Part shown: in pieces, positions 44,953 to 52,920 of the stretch
How the letters are laid out: each line of letters starts with the position of its first letter
Position numbering within the stretch: the stretch's first letter is position 1
The notes under the pieces: model-generated
Databases searched by the model: none
What the model saw: the letters and a program-made list of their open reading frames with translations, nothing else
What the model was told of the DNA's origin: nothing
Translations under genes and position numbers: made by a program
Assembly (NCBI GenBank): GCA_017539025.1
Contig: JAFYHT010000066.1
Coordinates: 124,001 to 188,000 of the forward strand
Reading direction: 5' to 3'
Source of the DNA: Erysipelotrichaceae bacterium
GTDB taxonomy: Bacteria; Bacillota_I; Bacilli_A; Erysipelotrichales; Erysipelotrichaceae
DNA length: 64,000 bases

Positions 44953-45819
44953 ATGTCAAGAAAAGATTCGAAAATGCAGGAAAAGTTCATGTCCCTGATA
45001 TTTAAAGGAACAGGGATATTCAAACCTTTGAATACCGGAAGGATCGATGAACATGTTTCCTGTATCAGGGAGTATGTCGCAAATATCTTTTTCTATACAA
45101 AGAATGATACGACGATCATGATCGATGCCGGATACAATTATCAAAGATTGAAGGAAAAGATGGAATGGCTGGATCTGGATCCCGAAAAGATAAAGCACAT
45201 CCTGATCACTCACCAGGATACCGATCATGTCGGCGCAGTGGAAGATGACAGCGATCTTCTGTTCAGGGATGCCAAGCTCTATGTCGGAGAAATTGAAAAC
45301 CGCTATCTGACAGGAGAAGTCAGAAGGAAGGTGATGTTCCATCGTTTCAATCTTTCTCTTCTTCATATCAGCAATGAGAAAACTTTATTGAAAGACGGTG
45401 ATGTCTTCATGATCGATGACATCAAAATTGAATGTTTCCTGGTACCGGGTCATACCTGGGGACATATGGTCTATCTCATCGATGACAGATATCTGTTTAC
45501 CGGCGATACCATCTGGCTTGGCTATGACGGCGGATACAGCTTCATCAATGTTTTGGCGGAAGATAACGATCTGGCAAAACGATCACTGCTTGATCTGGAG
45601 AAGAAACTGAGAGACAGAAAACTTGATCCGATCGTGATCACGGGACATACCGGATACAGCGATGATCTTGATTTCACTTTCCGCCACAAGGATAAACTGT
45701 GCAAGGCGTTCAGGAAACAGAAGCCTGTCGATCCTGATGCGCCATATGATGCCTATGATGAAAGCGATGATATTGAATCAAAGACCAGAAATGAATTGTT
45801 GAAAAAATACAACAGATGA
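44953..45819 (+). CDS. MBL-fold metallo-hydrolase
   Basis: A 288-residue metallo-beta-lactamase-fold hydrolase, cytoplasmic. The metal signature is HQDTDHVGAV, close to the standard H-x-H-x-D-H with the first His replaced by Gln. GHTWGHMVYLID, FTGDTIW and ITGHTG supply the remaining ligands. It is the first gene of an eleven-gene operon. Members of this group act as thioesterases, lactonases or phosphodiesterases; the changed first His makes the activity unclear. Confidence 0.85.
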   Translation: MSRKDSKMQEKFMSLIFKGTGIFKPLNTGRIDEHVSCIREYVANIFFYTKNDTTIMIDAGYNYQRLKEKMEWLDLDPEKIKHILITHQDTDHVGAVEDDSDLLFRDAKLYVGEIENRYLTGEVRRKVMFHRFNLSLLHISNEKTLLKDGDVFMIDDIKIECFLVPGHTWGHMVYLIDDRYLFTGDTIWLGYDGGYSFINVLAEDNDLAKRSLLDLEKKLRDRKLDPIVITGHTGYSDDLDFTFRHKDKLCKAFRKQKPVDPDAPYDAYDESDDIESKTRNELLKKYNR

Positions 45820-45820
45820 T

Positions 45821-46597
45821 ATGAAATTCTATGAATACGGAAATACAAGGGATCCTGTCATATTGCTGATCCCGGGAACATGTTGCCACCACTCGATCTT
45901 TGATGAGGTCGTTTCTTATCTGAAAGAGAGACTTTATTGTATCGTTGTTTCTTTTGATGGTTTTGATGAGACGGAAGATACGATATATCGGAATATGGAA
46001 GAAGAAACGGAAAAGATCGAATCTTTTATTATGGAAAAATACCCAGACGGGATCTTGTGTGCCTATGGCTGTTCCTTAGGCGGTTCTTATGTCTCTTATC
46101 TGATGAAGCGGGATATCATTCATATCAAACACGGGATCATCGGTTCTTCCGATCTGGATCACGCATCTCAAAGAAAGGCAAAGATCCTTTCCGATCTTGT
46201 CGTTAAGATCATCTATCCGATCGTATACAAGGGAAAGCTTCCTTCTTTCATGGAGAAGGTCAATGAATTCAAGATAAAGAAGCACCCGGAATCAAAGGAG
46301 TACAGAGAGAAGTTCACGAAGATTTTTACTGATTCTCCTTTGAAAGGATATGTGAAAAAAGAAAGTGTATGGAACCAGTACTACTATGATCTGGTGAGCG
46401 ATACAAAGATGAACAGGGAGTGTTCGATCCATGTCTTCTATGCGATGAAGATGGGGAAGAAATACGAAGAAAAGTATCGTGATCACTTTACCGATCCCGA
46501 TATCAGGTACCACGATATGGAACATGAAGAACTGTTGATGTGTTACCCGGAAAAGTGGGCAGAAGAAGTATTGGATTGTGTAAGCGGAAGGAAATGA
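45821..46597 (+). CDS. alpha/beta hydrolase 1 of the operon
   Basis: A 258-residue alpha/beta hydrolase with oxyanion motif LIPGTCCHHSIFD and nucleophile elbow YGCSLGGSY. The acid and His residues are likely near SIHVFYAMKMGKK and MEHEELLM. No signal peptide. It starts 2 nt after the upstream stop and ends 2 nt before the next gene. Substrate unknown. Confidence 0.82.
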   Translation: MKFYEYGNTRDPVILLIPGTCCHHSIFDEVVSYLKERLYCIVVSFDGFDETEDTIYRNMEEETEKIESFIMEKYPDGILCAYGCSLGGSYVSYLMKRDIIHIKHGIIGSSDLDHASQRKAKILSDLVVKIIYPIVYKGKLPSFMEKVNEFKIKKHPESKEYREKFTKIFTDSPLKGYVKKESVWNQYYYDLVSDTKMNRECSIHVFYAMKMGKKYEEKYRDHFTDPDIRYHDMEHEELLMCYPEKWAEEVLDCVSGRK

Positions 46598-46598
46598 A

Positions 46599-47498
46599 AT
46601 GTCATTCAAATACGAAATACTGAAAAAGCTTGTCAGACTGATCGGCTTGAAACACATGTTTTCCGGAACAAAGGAAGAACTGATCGCCAAGGCAAGAAAG
46701 AAGAATGCGAAGAAAAAGATCCCGGAACTGAAAGACGAGGATTTTAAGTTTGAAACGATCGAAATCAACGATTCCAAAGTCCTTGTGATGAAGCATAAAA
46801 GGAAAACAGAAAAGGCATGTATGTTCATCATCGGTGGAGGAATGATCTCGGCGCCAAGTGCGATGAATATCAAAAGAGCCCTGAAATACGCAAAGGATAC
46901 AGGAAGAGATCTCTATGTCCCTTACTATCCTTTATGTACCGATCATCCTTTGAATGTTGCATATGAGATGATCTATGCGCTGTATCTGGAAATGTTGAAG
47001 GAATATGAGGCAAAGGATATCTCAATCTTTGGTTCTTCTTCCGGAGGCAATCTGGCACTGGGGTTATGTACCTATATGAATGCGGAACACATTGAAACGC
47101 AAAGGCCGGAAAAGATCATTGCCTTATCTCCGGGCACCTGTGTGCTGGATGATGAGGAGTGGCAAAGGATGTTGGAAATCAATGACAAAGATGTTGCGAT
47201 CGATGCCTCGTATATGAAGACGGCGATCGATGTCATGAAGTGTGGAAGTGATGACGTTCCTGACTACATGATCTGGCAGCAGAAAGCCGACTATTCTGAT
47301 TTTCCGAAAGTATACATCAACTATGGAAGCGATGAGTGTCTCTATGCCTGCTGGAAGAATCTGAAGAAGGCATTCGATCATTATGGCGTCGATTACGATA
47401 TGAAAGTCGGTGAAGGGATGTATCACTGTTATCCGATCTTGCCTTTCGTAAAGGAAGCTGAAGATGGATACAAGTGGCTGATCTCAGTCAGCAGATAG
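46599..47498 (+). CDS. alpha/beta hydrolase 2, acetylesterase/lipase-like
   Basis: A 299-residue hydrolase similar to hormone-sensitive-lipase-type acetylesterases: MFIIGGGMISAPSAMN in place of the HGGG loop, SIFGSSSGGNLAL as nucleophile elbow, VYINYGSDECLY and EGMYHCYPI as acid and His. The oxyanion loop is changed (IIGGG). GGAAGGAA precedes ATG 46599. It lies second in a run of three hydrolase genes. Confidence 0.83.
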   Translation: MSFKYEILKKLVRLIGLKHMFSGTKEELIAKARKKNAKKKIPELKDEDFKFETIEINDSKVLVMKHKRKTEKACMFIIGGGMISAPSAMNIKRALKYAKDTGRDLYVPYYPLCTDHPLNVAYEMIYALYLEMLKEYEAKDISIFGSSSGGNLALGLCTYMNAEHIETQRPEKIIALSPGTCVLDDEEWQRMLEINDKDVAIDASYMKTAIDVMKCGSDDVPDYMIWQQKADYSDFPKVYINYGSDECLYACWKNLKKAFDHYGVDYDMKVGEGMYHCYPILPFVKEAEDGYKWLISVSR

Positions 47499-47506
47499 GA
47501 GAAGGG

Positions 47507-48352
47507 ATGGAAAAGAAGATCCATATTGAAAACAATACCGTACAGGAAACACTGATCATTCCTTTATTTGCCAGGGCAGTCTGTTCCAGACATTATCCCC
47601 ATCTGTTCAACGATGAGGAAGCAGAAAAGATCTGTGAGAGACTGGACTATGATTTTTCTTCCAGAGAAAAACTGATGAATTCAACAGCTGGATTATTCGG
47701 TGCTTTGGAAGTTGCCCAGAGACACAACGATCTTTTATATGAGATCAGAGAATATCTGAAGCAATATCCGGAATCTGCCGTTGTCAATCTGGGCTGTGGT
47801 CTCGATGACGGTTTCAGGAAAGCGGATAACGGGAAGTGCCATGCCTACAACATCGATTTCAAGGATGTGATCGATATCCGTGATCAGATCATGGGAAGAT
47901 CAGAAAGAGAAGAAAACATCGCCTGTGATCTGACGGATCATTCGTGGTTCGATCGGATCGATGGATCAAAAGGTGCGATCTTTTTTGCCTCGGGCGTTTT
48001 CTATTACATCCATAAGGAAGAAGTGAAGAAACTTTCTGATGCTTTGGCAAAACATTTTCCATCAGGTGTCCTCGTCTTTGATTCCTGCAATCACATTGGC
48101 GCAAAGATGATGACAAAAACCTGGCTCAAGGAGGCAGGGATCACAGATGTCAGTGCCTTGTTTTCTCTGGAAGATGAAAAACAGATCAGTGGATGGAGCG
48201 ATCATTTCAGAAGCGTTTCCGCAAGAAGCTATATGCGAGGGTATCAGGATATCTGGAATGATGTTTCATTCGCTCACAAGATACTGTTGTGGTTCTGCGA
48301 TCACATCGTGAAGATGAAGATCATCAGGATCGGGTTTGGAGGTCATCTATGA
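47507..48352 (+). CDS. SAM-dependent O-methyltransferase, LCMT/TcmP-like
   Basis: A 281-residue methyltransferase of the leucine-carboxyl/polyketide O-methyltransferase type. ETLIIPLFARAVCSR is the family N-terminus and VVNLGCGLDDGF the SAM loop, with YNIDFKDVI and FASGVFYYIHKEEV following. ATG 47507 follows AGGAGAAGGG; a frame from 47474 overlaps the upstream gene and is rejected. Overlaps the next gene by 4 nt. Likely methylates a carboxyl or hydroxyl of a small molecule. Confidence 0.87.
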   Translation: MEKKIHIENNTVQETLIIPLFARAVCSRHYPHLFNDEEAEKICERLDYDFSSREKLMNSTAGLFGALEVAQRHNDLLYEIREYLKQYPESAVVNLGCGLDDGFRKADNGKCHAYNIDFKDVIDIRDQIMGRSEREENIACDLTDHSWFDRIDGSKGAIFFASGVFYYIHKEEVKKLSDALAKHFPSGVLVFDSCNHIGAKMMTKTWLKEAGITDVSALFSLEDEKQISGWSDHFRSVSARSYMRGYQDIWNDVSFAHKILLWFCDHIVKMKIIRIGFGGHL

Positions 48353-48982
48353 AATATATGGGAATGCCTGCTGGCATGTGGTATCTCTTCCTTCCTTCTT
48401 TCAGAAAGAATCTGAATGATGTCCTGGGTTTTGAAAAGGAAGAAGCGGAAAAAGATCACAAGGAAGGCAAAAGAAGAATATAAAAGGATCATTGAAAAAC
48501 TGCCGGAATTTGAAAAAGGCGATCGTTTCAAGATGAATATCATCAGCTGTGCGATGTTGTCATCTTTCATATTGAACATGGACAGAAAACCATCTGTACA
48601 AGAGATGGAGAAATATTATAACGATGCCATGATGGTCCCTTTCATGAAGTGGTTCTGTAAGAAGATGGGAAAGAAAAAGTTCTCTCAGTCTGATCTGGAC
48701 GGAATGGAAAAAACGGCGAAACTGAATGCGGCTGATCGAAATCCCTATTCCTGGAACATGGATCTCTTGCCATATGAGGATGGAAGCGGATATGAAGCGA
48801 GATTCTATCACTGCGGGATCTGTACTTTAATGAAGGAACTGGGAACAGATGAATATACTTCCGCCATGTGTAAGCTCGATTATGCGATGGCTGAGGCGGG
48901 AGGAGTCTGCGATTTCATCAGAGAATATACTTTGGCTTCCGGTGGTCCGTATTGTGACTGTGCTTATAAGAAAAAGATATGA
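48349..48982 (+). pseudogene. ATC-hydrolase-family gene, frameshifted at an A-run
   Basis: Two adjacent frames together spell one L-2-amino-thiazoline-4-carboxylate-hydrolase-like protein of about 211 residues. Frame 1 runs from ATG 48349 (MKYMGMPAGMWYLFLPSFRK) to a stop at 48483. Frame 2 continues from about 48455 (ITRKAKEEYKRIIEKLPEFE) to 48982, with the Cys-rich end YHCGICTLM...CDFIREYTLASGGPYCDC. They join if one A is removed from the run of five at 48449-48453. It may be a sequencing error, a phase switch or a real loss. The start overlaps the methyltransferase stop, showing operon membership. Confidence 0.7.
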
Positions 48983-49470
48983 AGATCGTTATTGAACTGA
49001 TCCTGTTTTGTATCTTGTTTACTCTGATGGTGAAGATCGCTGTGGGAAATGATGCGGTCAACGGATTGTACTTCTATCCCAAGCCTGTCCAGGAAAAGGC
49101 GTTTGCGATCGGACTGACTGATAGAGAAACGATGAAGAGGAAAAAGAAAAGATTCATGATCCCGTTTTTCATCATGATGACAGTTTCTCTGATCATGATC
49201 ATTAAGATATGGAACGGGGTATCAGACTTCAAGGATGCCTATCTGCAGTCGTTACTGTTTCTGGAAGTCATGAATCTTTATGACGGGATAATCATCGACA
49301 GGCTCTGGGTCGGACATGATCCCTTCTGGAAACTGAAGGGATGTGAAGAGATCCCTTATGTGCAGACCTGGGATCAGATCATGAAGAAAAGATCGATCCT
49401 GGCTGTGATCTGGTTCTTAGGTGCGGCGATCGTATCGTTAATGATTTTAGGATTGAAGGTGATCTTATGA
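48979..49470 (+). CDS. small multi-pass membrane protein, copy A of a pair
   Basis: A 163-residue protein with four hydrophobic segments, no known family. It has VNGLYFYPKPVQEKAFAIGLTDRETMKRKKKR between helices 1 and 2 and MNLYDGIIIDRLWVGHDPFWKLKGCEEIPYV near helix 3, paralleling 6264-6749. It overlaps genes on both sides by 4 nt, so its production is coupled to them. It is followed by a diverged paralogue. Confidence 0.78.
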   Translation: MKIVIELILFCILFTLMVKIAVGNDAVNGLYFYPKPVQEKAFAIGLTDRETMKRKKKRFMIPFFIMMTVSLIMIIKIWNGVSDFKDAYLQSLLFLEVMNLYDGIIIDRLWVGHDPFWKLKGCEEIPYVQTWDQIMKKRSILAVIWFLGAAIVSLMILGLKVIL

Positions 49471-49961
49471 AAGTGACATTATTGTTATCTGCGTTGTTGG
49501 TGTTTGCGCTGTCTGTATTGCTTTATGGGGCTGTCGCTCTGGTTCAGAAGAAATGGATGTTTATGACTGCGCCTAAGGATGTTCAGGAAGCTGTCCTGGA
49601 ACATGAAGAACGTTTTCCAGGGGCAAGGATACTGGGATGGATCATCATCATGTTTTCTCTGTTTCTGTTTGGATTTGCGTTTTATTATGCCGGCAAAGAC
49701 GGGATCGAAAATAACTTTTCGTTCTGGGATTTCTTTGTCAGGTTCCTGATCATGTTGTATCTTTGGAAGGCGTTCGATATCATCTGCCTAGACTGGTATC
49801 TTCTGACAAAGTCTCATTTCTTTCAGCACTACTATCCGGAGACGGAAGGATGCGAGGGTTATCACTCGTTTGGTTTCAATCGGAAGGGACAGATGATCAG
49901 GATCATCATCTTTCCGTTTGTGTCTTTATTGTTGGCTTGGGTCTGTACTAAGATGAAGTAG
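49467..49961 (+). CDS. small multi-pass membrane protein, copy B of a pair
   Basis: A 164-residue four-helix protein, diverged paralogue of the preceding gene: MFMTAPKDVQEAVLEHEERF matches its loop and LYLWKAFDIICLDWYLLTKSHFF its acidic helix (D-x3-L/I-D-x-x-W/Y). The ending KGQMIRIIIFPFVSLLLAWVC is a membrane helix. AAGGTGA precedes ATG 49467. Two copies side by side suggest a heterodimeric membrane complex. Confidence 0.78.
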   Translation: MKVTLLLSALLVFALSVLLYGAVALVQKKWMFMTAPKDVQEAVLEHEERFPGARILGWIIIMFSLFLFGFAFYYAGKDGIENNFSFWDFFVRFLIMLYLWKAFDIICLDWYLLTKSHFFQHYYPETEGCEGYHSFGFNRKGQMIRIIIFPFVSLLLAWVCTKMK

Positions 49962-49969
49962 GAAGAAGT

Positions 49970-50617
49970 ATGGAAGACAAGGTTAAGAAAGCATATCATT
50001 CATCGAAGAATATCTATGACAATGTTCTGACCCAGGGCAGTTTTTTCAGCAGACTGTATATCAAGGTTTTCTGGAGCGGTACCGATGACAACGAGATCGC
50101 AAGGAAACTGATGTCATATATTCCTGATGACTTTGATGGAAAGCTGTTGGATGTACCGGTAGGGACAGCGGTCTTTACTTTTCAGAAATGGAATGCGTTA
50201 GATAAGGCAGAGATCACCTGTCTTGACTACAGCATTGATATGATCGACCAGGCAAGACAGAGGCTGAATCAGGATATCAGATGTGTTCAGGGAGATGTCG
50301 GAGCTCTTCCGTTTGAAGATGGATCTTTTGACTGCGTCTTAAGCATGAATGGTTTCCATGCCTTTCCCGATAAGAAGAAGGCATACGAAGAGATCTTCAG
50401 AGTTTTGAAGAAAGGCGGTATGCTGATCGGATGTTTCTACATCAAGGGAAAGTCAAAGATCACTGACTGGCTGATCAACAGTATCCTTTCAAAGAAAGGC
50501 TGGTTCACTCCTCCTTTCCAGAGCGAAGAAGAAGTCCGTTCTGTACTGAACCGGTATTGTAAAGAAGTTGAGATCCATACAGATGGATCGATCATATACT
50601 TCCGTTGTGTGAAATAA
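49970..50617 (+). CDS. class I SAM-dependent methyltransferase 2 of the operon
   Basis: A 215-residue methyltransferase. SAM motif I reads LLDVPVGTAVFTF, followed by LDYSIDMIDQARQRL and a post-motif GALPFEDGSFDCVLSMNGFHAF typical of UbiE-like enzymes. AGGAAGAA precedes ATG 49970. It ends 4 nt before a second methyltransferase gene, with which it shares layout but little direct identity. Confidence 0.88.
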   Translation: MEDKVKKAYHSSKNIYDNVLTQGSFFSRLYIKVFWSGTDDNEIARKLMSYIPDDFDGKLLDVPVGTAVFTFQKWNALDKAEITCLDYSIDMIDQARQRLNQDIRCVQGDVGALPFEDGSFDCVLSMNGFHAFPDKKKAYEEIFRVLKKGGMLIGCFYIKGKSKITDWLINSILSKKGWFTPPFQSEEEVRSVLNRYCKEVEIHTDGSIIYFRCVK

Positions 50618-50621
50618 AGAT

Positions 50622-51233
50622 ATGTTCTGGGATAAGGTCGCATGGGTCTATGACCTGTTCGTGAATGTCGTAAACAGGGATGTCCATAAACAGCTGAAGA
50701 AGATGGTAAAGGAAGAGGTTTCTGAAAACGATATCGTTCTGGAATGTGCCTGCGGTACCGGAATGTTGACGGAAGAAATCGCGAAGAAATGTCGGAAAGT
50801 GATCGCAACAGATTTTTCACAAAAGATGTTGGAGAAAGCGGGAAAGAACTGTCGGGATCTTGACAACATAGAATTCTCATTTGGAAATATTCTGAATATT
50901 GAATATCCAAATGAAAGCTTTGATGTTGTTGTTGCCGGGAACGTCATCCATCTTCTGGATGAACCGCTGAAGGCAGTCAAGGAAATGGAACGAGTCTGTA
51001 AAGCAGGCGGTAAGATCATCATCCCGACTTATATGAATAAAGATAAGAAAGGAAACAACAGCACTTTTGTAAATACAGTCAATGTAGCCGGTGCTGATTT
51101 CAAAAGACAGTTCACGTTTGAAAGCTACCAGGATTTCTTTGAAGAAGCCGGATATTCAAATGGGATCTATCATCTGATCGAAGGAAGGATCCCTTGTGCG
51201 ATCGCTGTATTGAGAAAAAAGGAGGATGTCTGA
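50622..51233 (+). CDS. class I SAM-dependent methyltransferase 3 of the operon
   Basis: A 203-residue methyltransferase with SAM loop VLECACGTGMLTEEI, ATDFSQKMLEKA and VVAGNVIHLLDEPLKAVKEM, of the Methyltransf_11/UbiE type. It directly follows another methyltransferase and precedes a ketopantoate-reductase-like gene. Acceptor unknown. Confidence 0.88.
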   Translation: MFWDKVAWVYDLFVNVVNRDVHKQLKKMVKEEVSENDIVLECACGTGMLTEEIAKKCRKVIATDFSQKMLEKAGKNCRDLDNIEFSFGNILNIEYPNESFDVVVAGNVIHLLDEPLKAVKEMERVCKAGGKIIIPTYMNKDKKGNNSTFVNTVNVAGADFKRQFTFESYQDFFEEAGYSNGIYHLIEGRIPCAIAVLRKKEDV

Positions 51234-51234
51234 T

Positions 51235-52173
51235 ATGAAGATACTGGTATATGGTGCCGGAGTCATCGGCTGCAATCTGGCGGCAGATCTGTTTGCGGAT
51301 AAAAAAGATGTCACTCTTCTGGCAAGAGGAAAATGGGCGGATGAACTCGAAAGAAACGGTCTTGTCATCAGATCGGTCTTTTCTTTTGGAAAGAAGAAAT
51401 ATCAGATCCCGATCATCAGGGAATTACAAGAAGATGATCACTATGACGTGATATTCCTTGTCATGCGCTGTACCCAGGTAGAGGATGTCATCCCTGTATT
51501 GAAGAATAACGTTTCAAAGAATATCGTGATCGTCGGCAACAATCTCAAAGTGAAGGAATACAGAGAGAAACTCAAAGACAAGAACGTCATGTTCGGATTC
51601 AATATGGCTGCCGGTCACAGAGAGAAGGAAAAAGTCGTTTCTTTCTCCATGAAAAAGATCACGATCGGACAGCTCAAAGAAGATGCATCCAATGAAGAGC
51701 TGATCAATGACATCTTTTCTGATACAAAGATCAAGGTATCATATGAGCCGAACATGGAAGACTATCTTCTGTGCCATGCGGCATTCGTGGTACCGATCGG
51801 ATTTGCCTGTTACCATTGCGATGGTGATCTCAAGAAGATAAAGAACAATAAAGAATATCTCAACCGGATCATCGATGCCAATATCGAAGGATATTCGATC
51901 ATCGAAGGATCAGGTCATGAGATCCTGCCAAAGGGCGATCAGGACTATCACAGTGAGAAATACAGAAGGATCGTCTACTTTGTATACAAGGTCATGTGTT
52001 CCACTGTCATCGGAAAGATCTGTGCATCCGATCATGCGATGAATGCGGCTGATGAGATGTTGGAACTGAGCAGTTTATTGAAGAAGTTTTTTGATGAAAA
52101 CAAAGGTGAATATCCGATCTATCAGAATATGGAAGAGGATGCATTGAAACATCTGGGGAGAGAAATCTTATGA
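51235..52173 (+). CDS. ketopantoate reductase (PanE/ApbA)-family protein
   Basis: A 312-residue NADP-dependent reductase of the PanE/ApbA fold. The Rossmann loop is VYGAGVIGCNLAADLF and the middle region IVIVGNNLKVKEYREKLKDKNVMFGFNMAAGHREK parallels the family. ATG 51235 has GGAGG at proper spacing, while ATG 51226 does not. No panB/C/D is present, so a role in an unknown reduction rather than pantothenate synthesis is likely. Overlaps the next gene by 4 nt. Confidence 0.85.
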   Translation: MKILVYGAGVIGCNLAADLFADKKDVTLLARGKWADELERNGLVIRSVFSFGKKKYQIPIIRELQEDDHYDVIFLVMRCTQVEDVIPVLKNNVSKNIVIVGNNLKVKEYREKLKDKNVMFGFNMAAGHREKEKVVSFSMKKITIGQLKEDASNEELINDIFSDTKIKVSYEPNMEDYLLCHAAFVVPIGFACYHCDGDLKKIKNNKEYLNRIIDANIEGYSIIEGSGHEILPKGDQDYHSEKYRRIVYFVYKVMCSTVIGKICASDHAMNAADEMLELSSLLKKFFDENKGEYPIYQNMEEDALKHLGREIL

Positions 52174-52790
52174 TCAAGAGAACACGTTATACCAGCAATA
52201 ACGGATACAGCTATATCATTGATGAATTAAGAAAAAGGCTGGGAAACGAAACGGCAGAAAAGATCGTTGATGATACAGTCACTTATGGTAATGAATTATG
52301 GAAAGAATATGATCATCTTTCGAAAAAAGAAAAACTTCACGTTCAGGATATGATCATTCCAAGAGCTGCTTTCTATCTGCAGATGAGGAAATATCTGACA
52401 GAAGAAGAAGCGATCGGACTTATCGAGGAGGCAATCAGGATCGGCGTCGAAAAAGAAGCAGCTATGCTGAAAAAGTGGACAAAGCTGTCTCTTGTCCGTT
52501 CCATGTTTATGAAATTCGGTCCGAAGCTCATGAATTCCGTTTTCGGAAAGGAAGCGGGTTTCAAAACGGAAACGATCTGTTGTGACAGGAAGAGATTCCG
52601 TTTCGATATTCTGGATTGTCCATATCATCGCACGTGTACAAAGCTGGGATGTCCGGAGCTGACGAAGACTTTCTGCCTGAGTGATGATTATGTCTATGGA
52701 AGTATGAACAAGATCGATTTCATCAGGCACGGAAGTATCGGAAGAGGATATGACAGATGTGATTTCGATTTTCACAGAACGGATATCTGA
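52170..52790 (+). CDS. L-2-amino-thiazoline-4-carboxylate-hydrolase-family protein
   Basis: A 206-residue member of the ATC-hydrolase family. A helical N-terminal part precedes the Cys-rich end CCDRKRFRFDILDCPYHRTC, KTFCLSDDYVYG and YDRCDFDFHR, where conserved Cys and the Cys-Asp pair (CD) stand. ATG 52170 overlaps the reductase stop. It is the last gene of the operon. The founding enzyme opens a thiazoline ring in Pseudomonas; whether this relative does is unknown. Confidence 0.8.
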   Translation: MIKRTRYTSNNGYSYIIDELRKRLGNETAEKIVDDTVTYGNELWKEYDHLSKKEKLHVQDMIIPRAAFYLQMRKYLTEEEAIGLIEEAIRIGVEKEAAMLKKWTKLSLVRSMFMKFGPKLMNSVFGKEAGFKTETICCDRKRFRFDILDCPYHRTCTKLGCPELTKTFCLSDDYVYGSMNKIDFIRHGSIGRGYDRCDFDFHRTDI

Positions 52791-52798
52791 AAGAAATT

Positions 52799-52828
52799 AA
52801 GATCTGAAAAAAGAGATCTTTTTCTTTT
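52799..52828 (+). terminator. intrinsic terminator after the 44953-52790 operon
   Basis: AAGATCT-GAAAAAAG-AGATCTT stem followed by TTTCTTTT. It ends the operon. Confidence 0.8.
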
Positions 52829-52837
52829 GTATTGATG

Positions 52838-52851
52838 TGTAATCGTTTTCA
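52838..52851. promoter_or_regulatory. CcpA-type cre site upstream of the LTA-synthase-like gene
   Basis: TGTAATCGTTTTCA fits the TGNAANCGNWNNCA consensus at every fixed position. It lies about 57 bp ahead of the -10 TGGTAAAAT (52905-52913). The same 14-mer occurs inside the rhomboid gene. Confidence 0.45.
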
Positions 52852-52907
52852 TCAGAAATATATGGAAAATTAAGGAGTATTTTTAAACTAGTCTTATAAA
52901 AAAGTGG

Positions 52908-52913
52908 TAAAAT
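52908..52913 (+). promoter_or_regulatory. extended -10 of the LTA-synthase-like gene
   Basis: TGGTAAAAT followed by 7 nt and GTG 52921 (or 13 nt and ATG 52927). No Shine-Dalgarno stands at a usual distance, so the message is leaderless or nearly so. Confidence 0.55.
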
Positions 52914-52920
52914 CATACGG

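Noticed and set aside
48289..48483. Independent short gene of 44-64 codons after the methyltransferase
   Set aside because: Its sequence continues in the next frame as one ATC-hydrolase-like protein; a frameshift explains it better.
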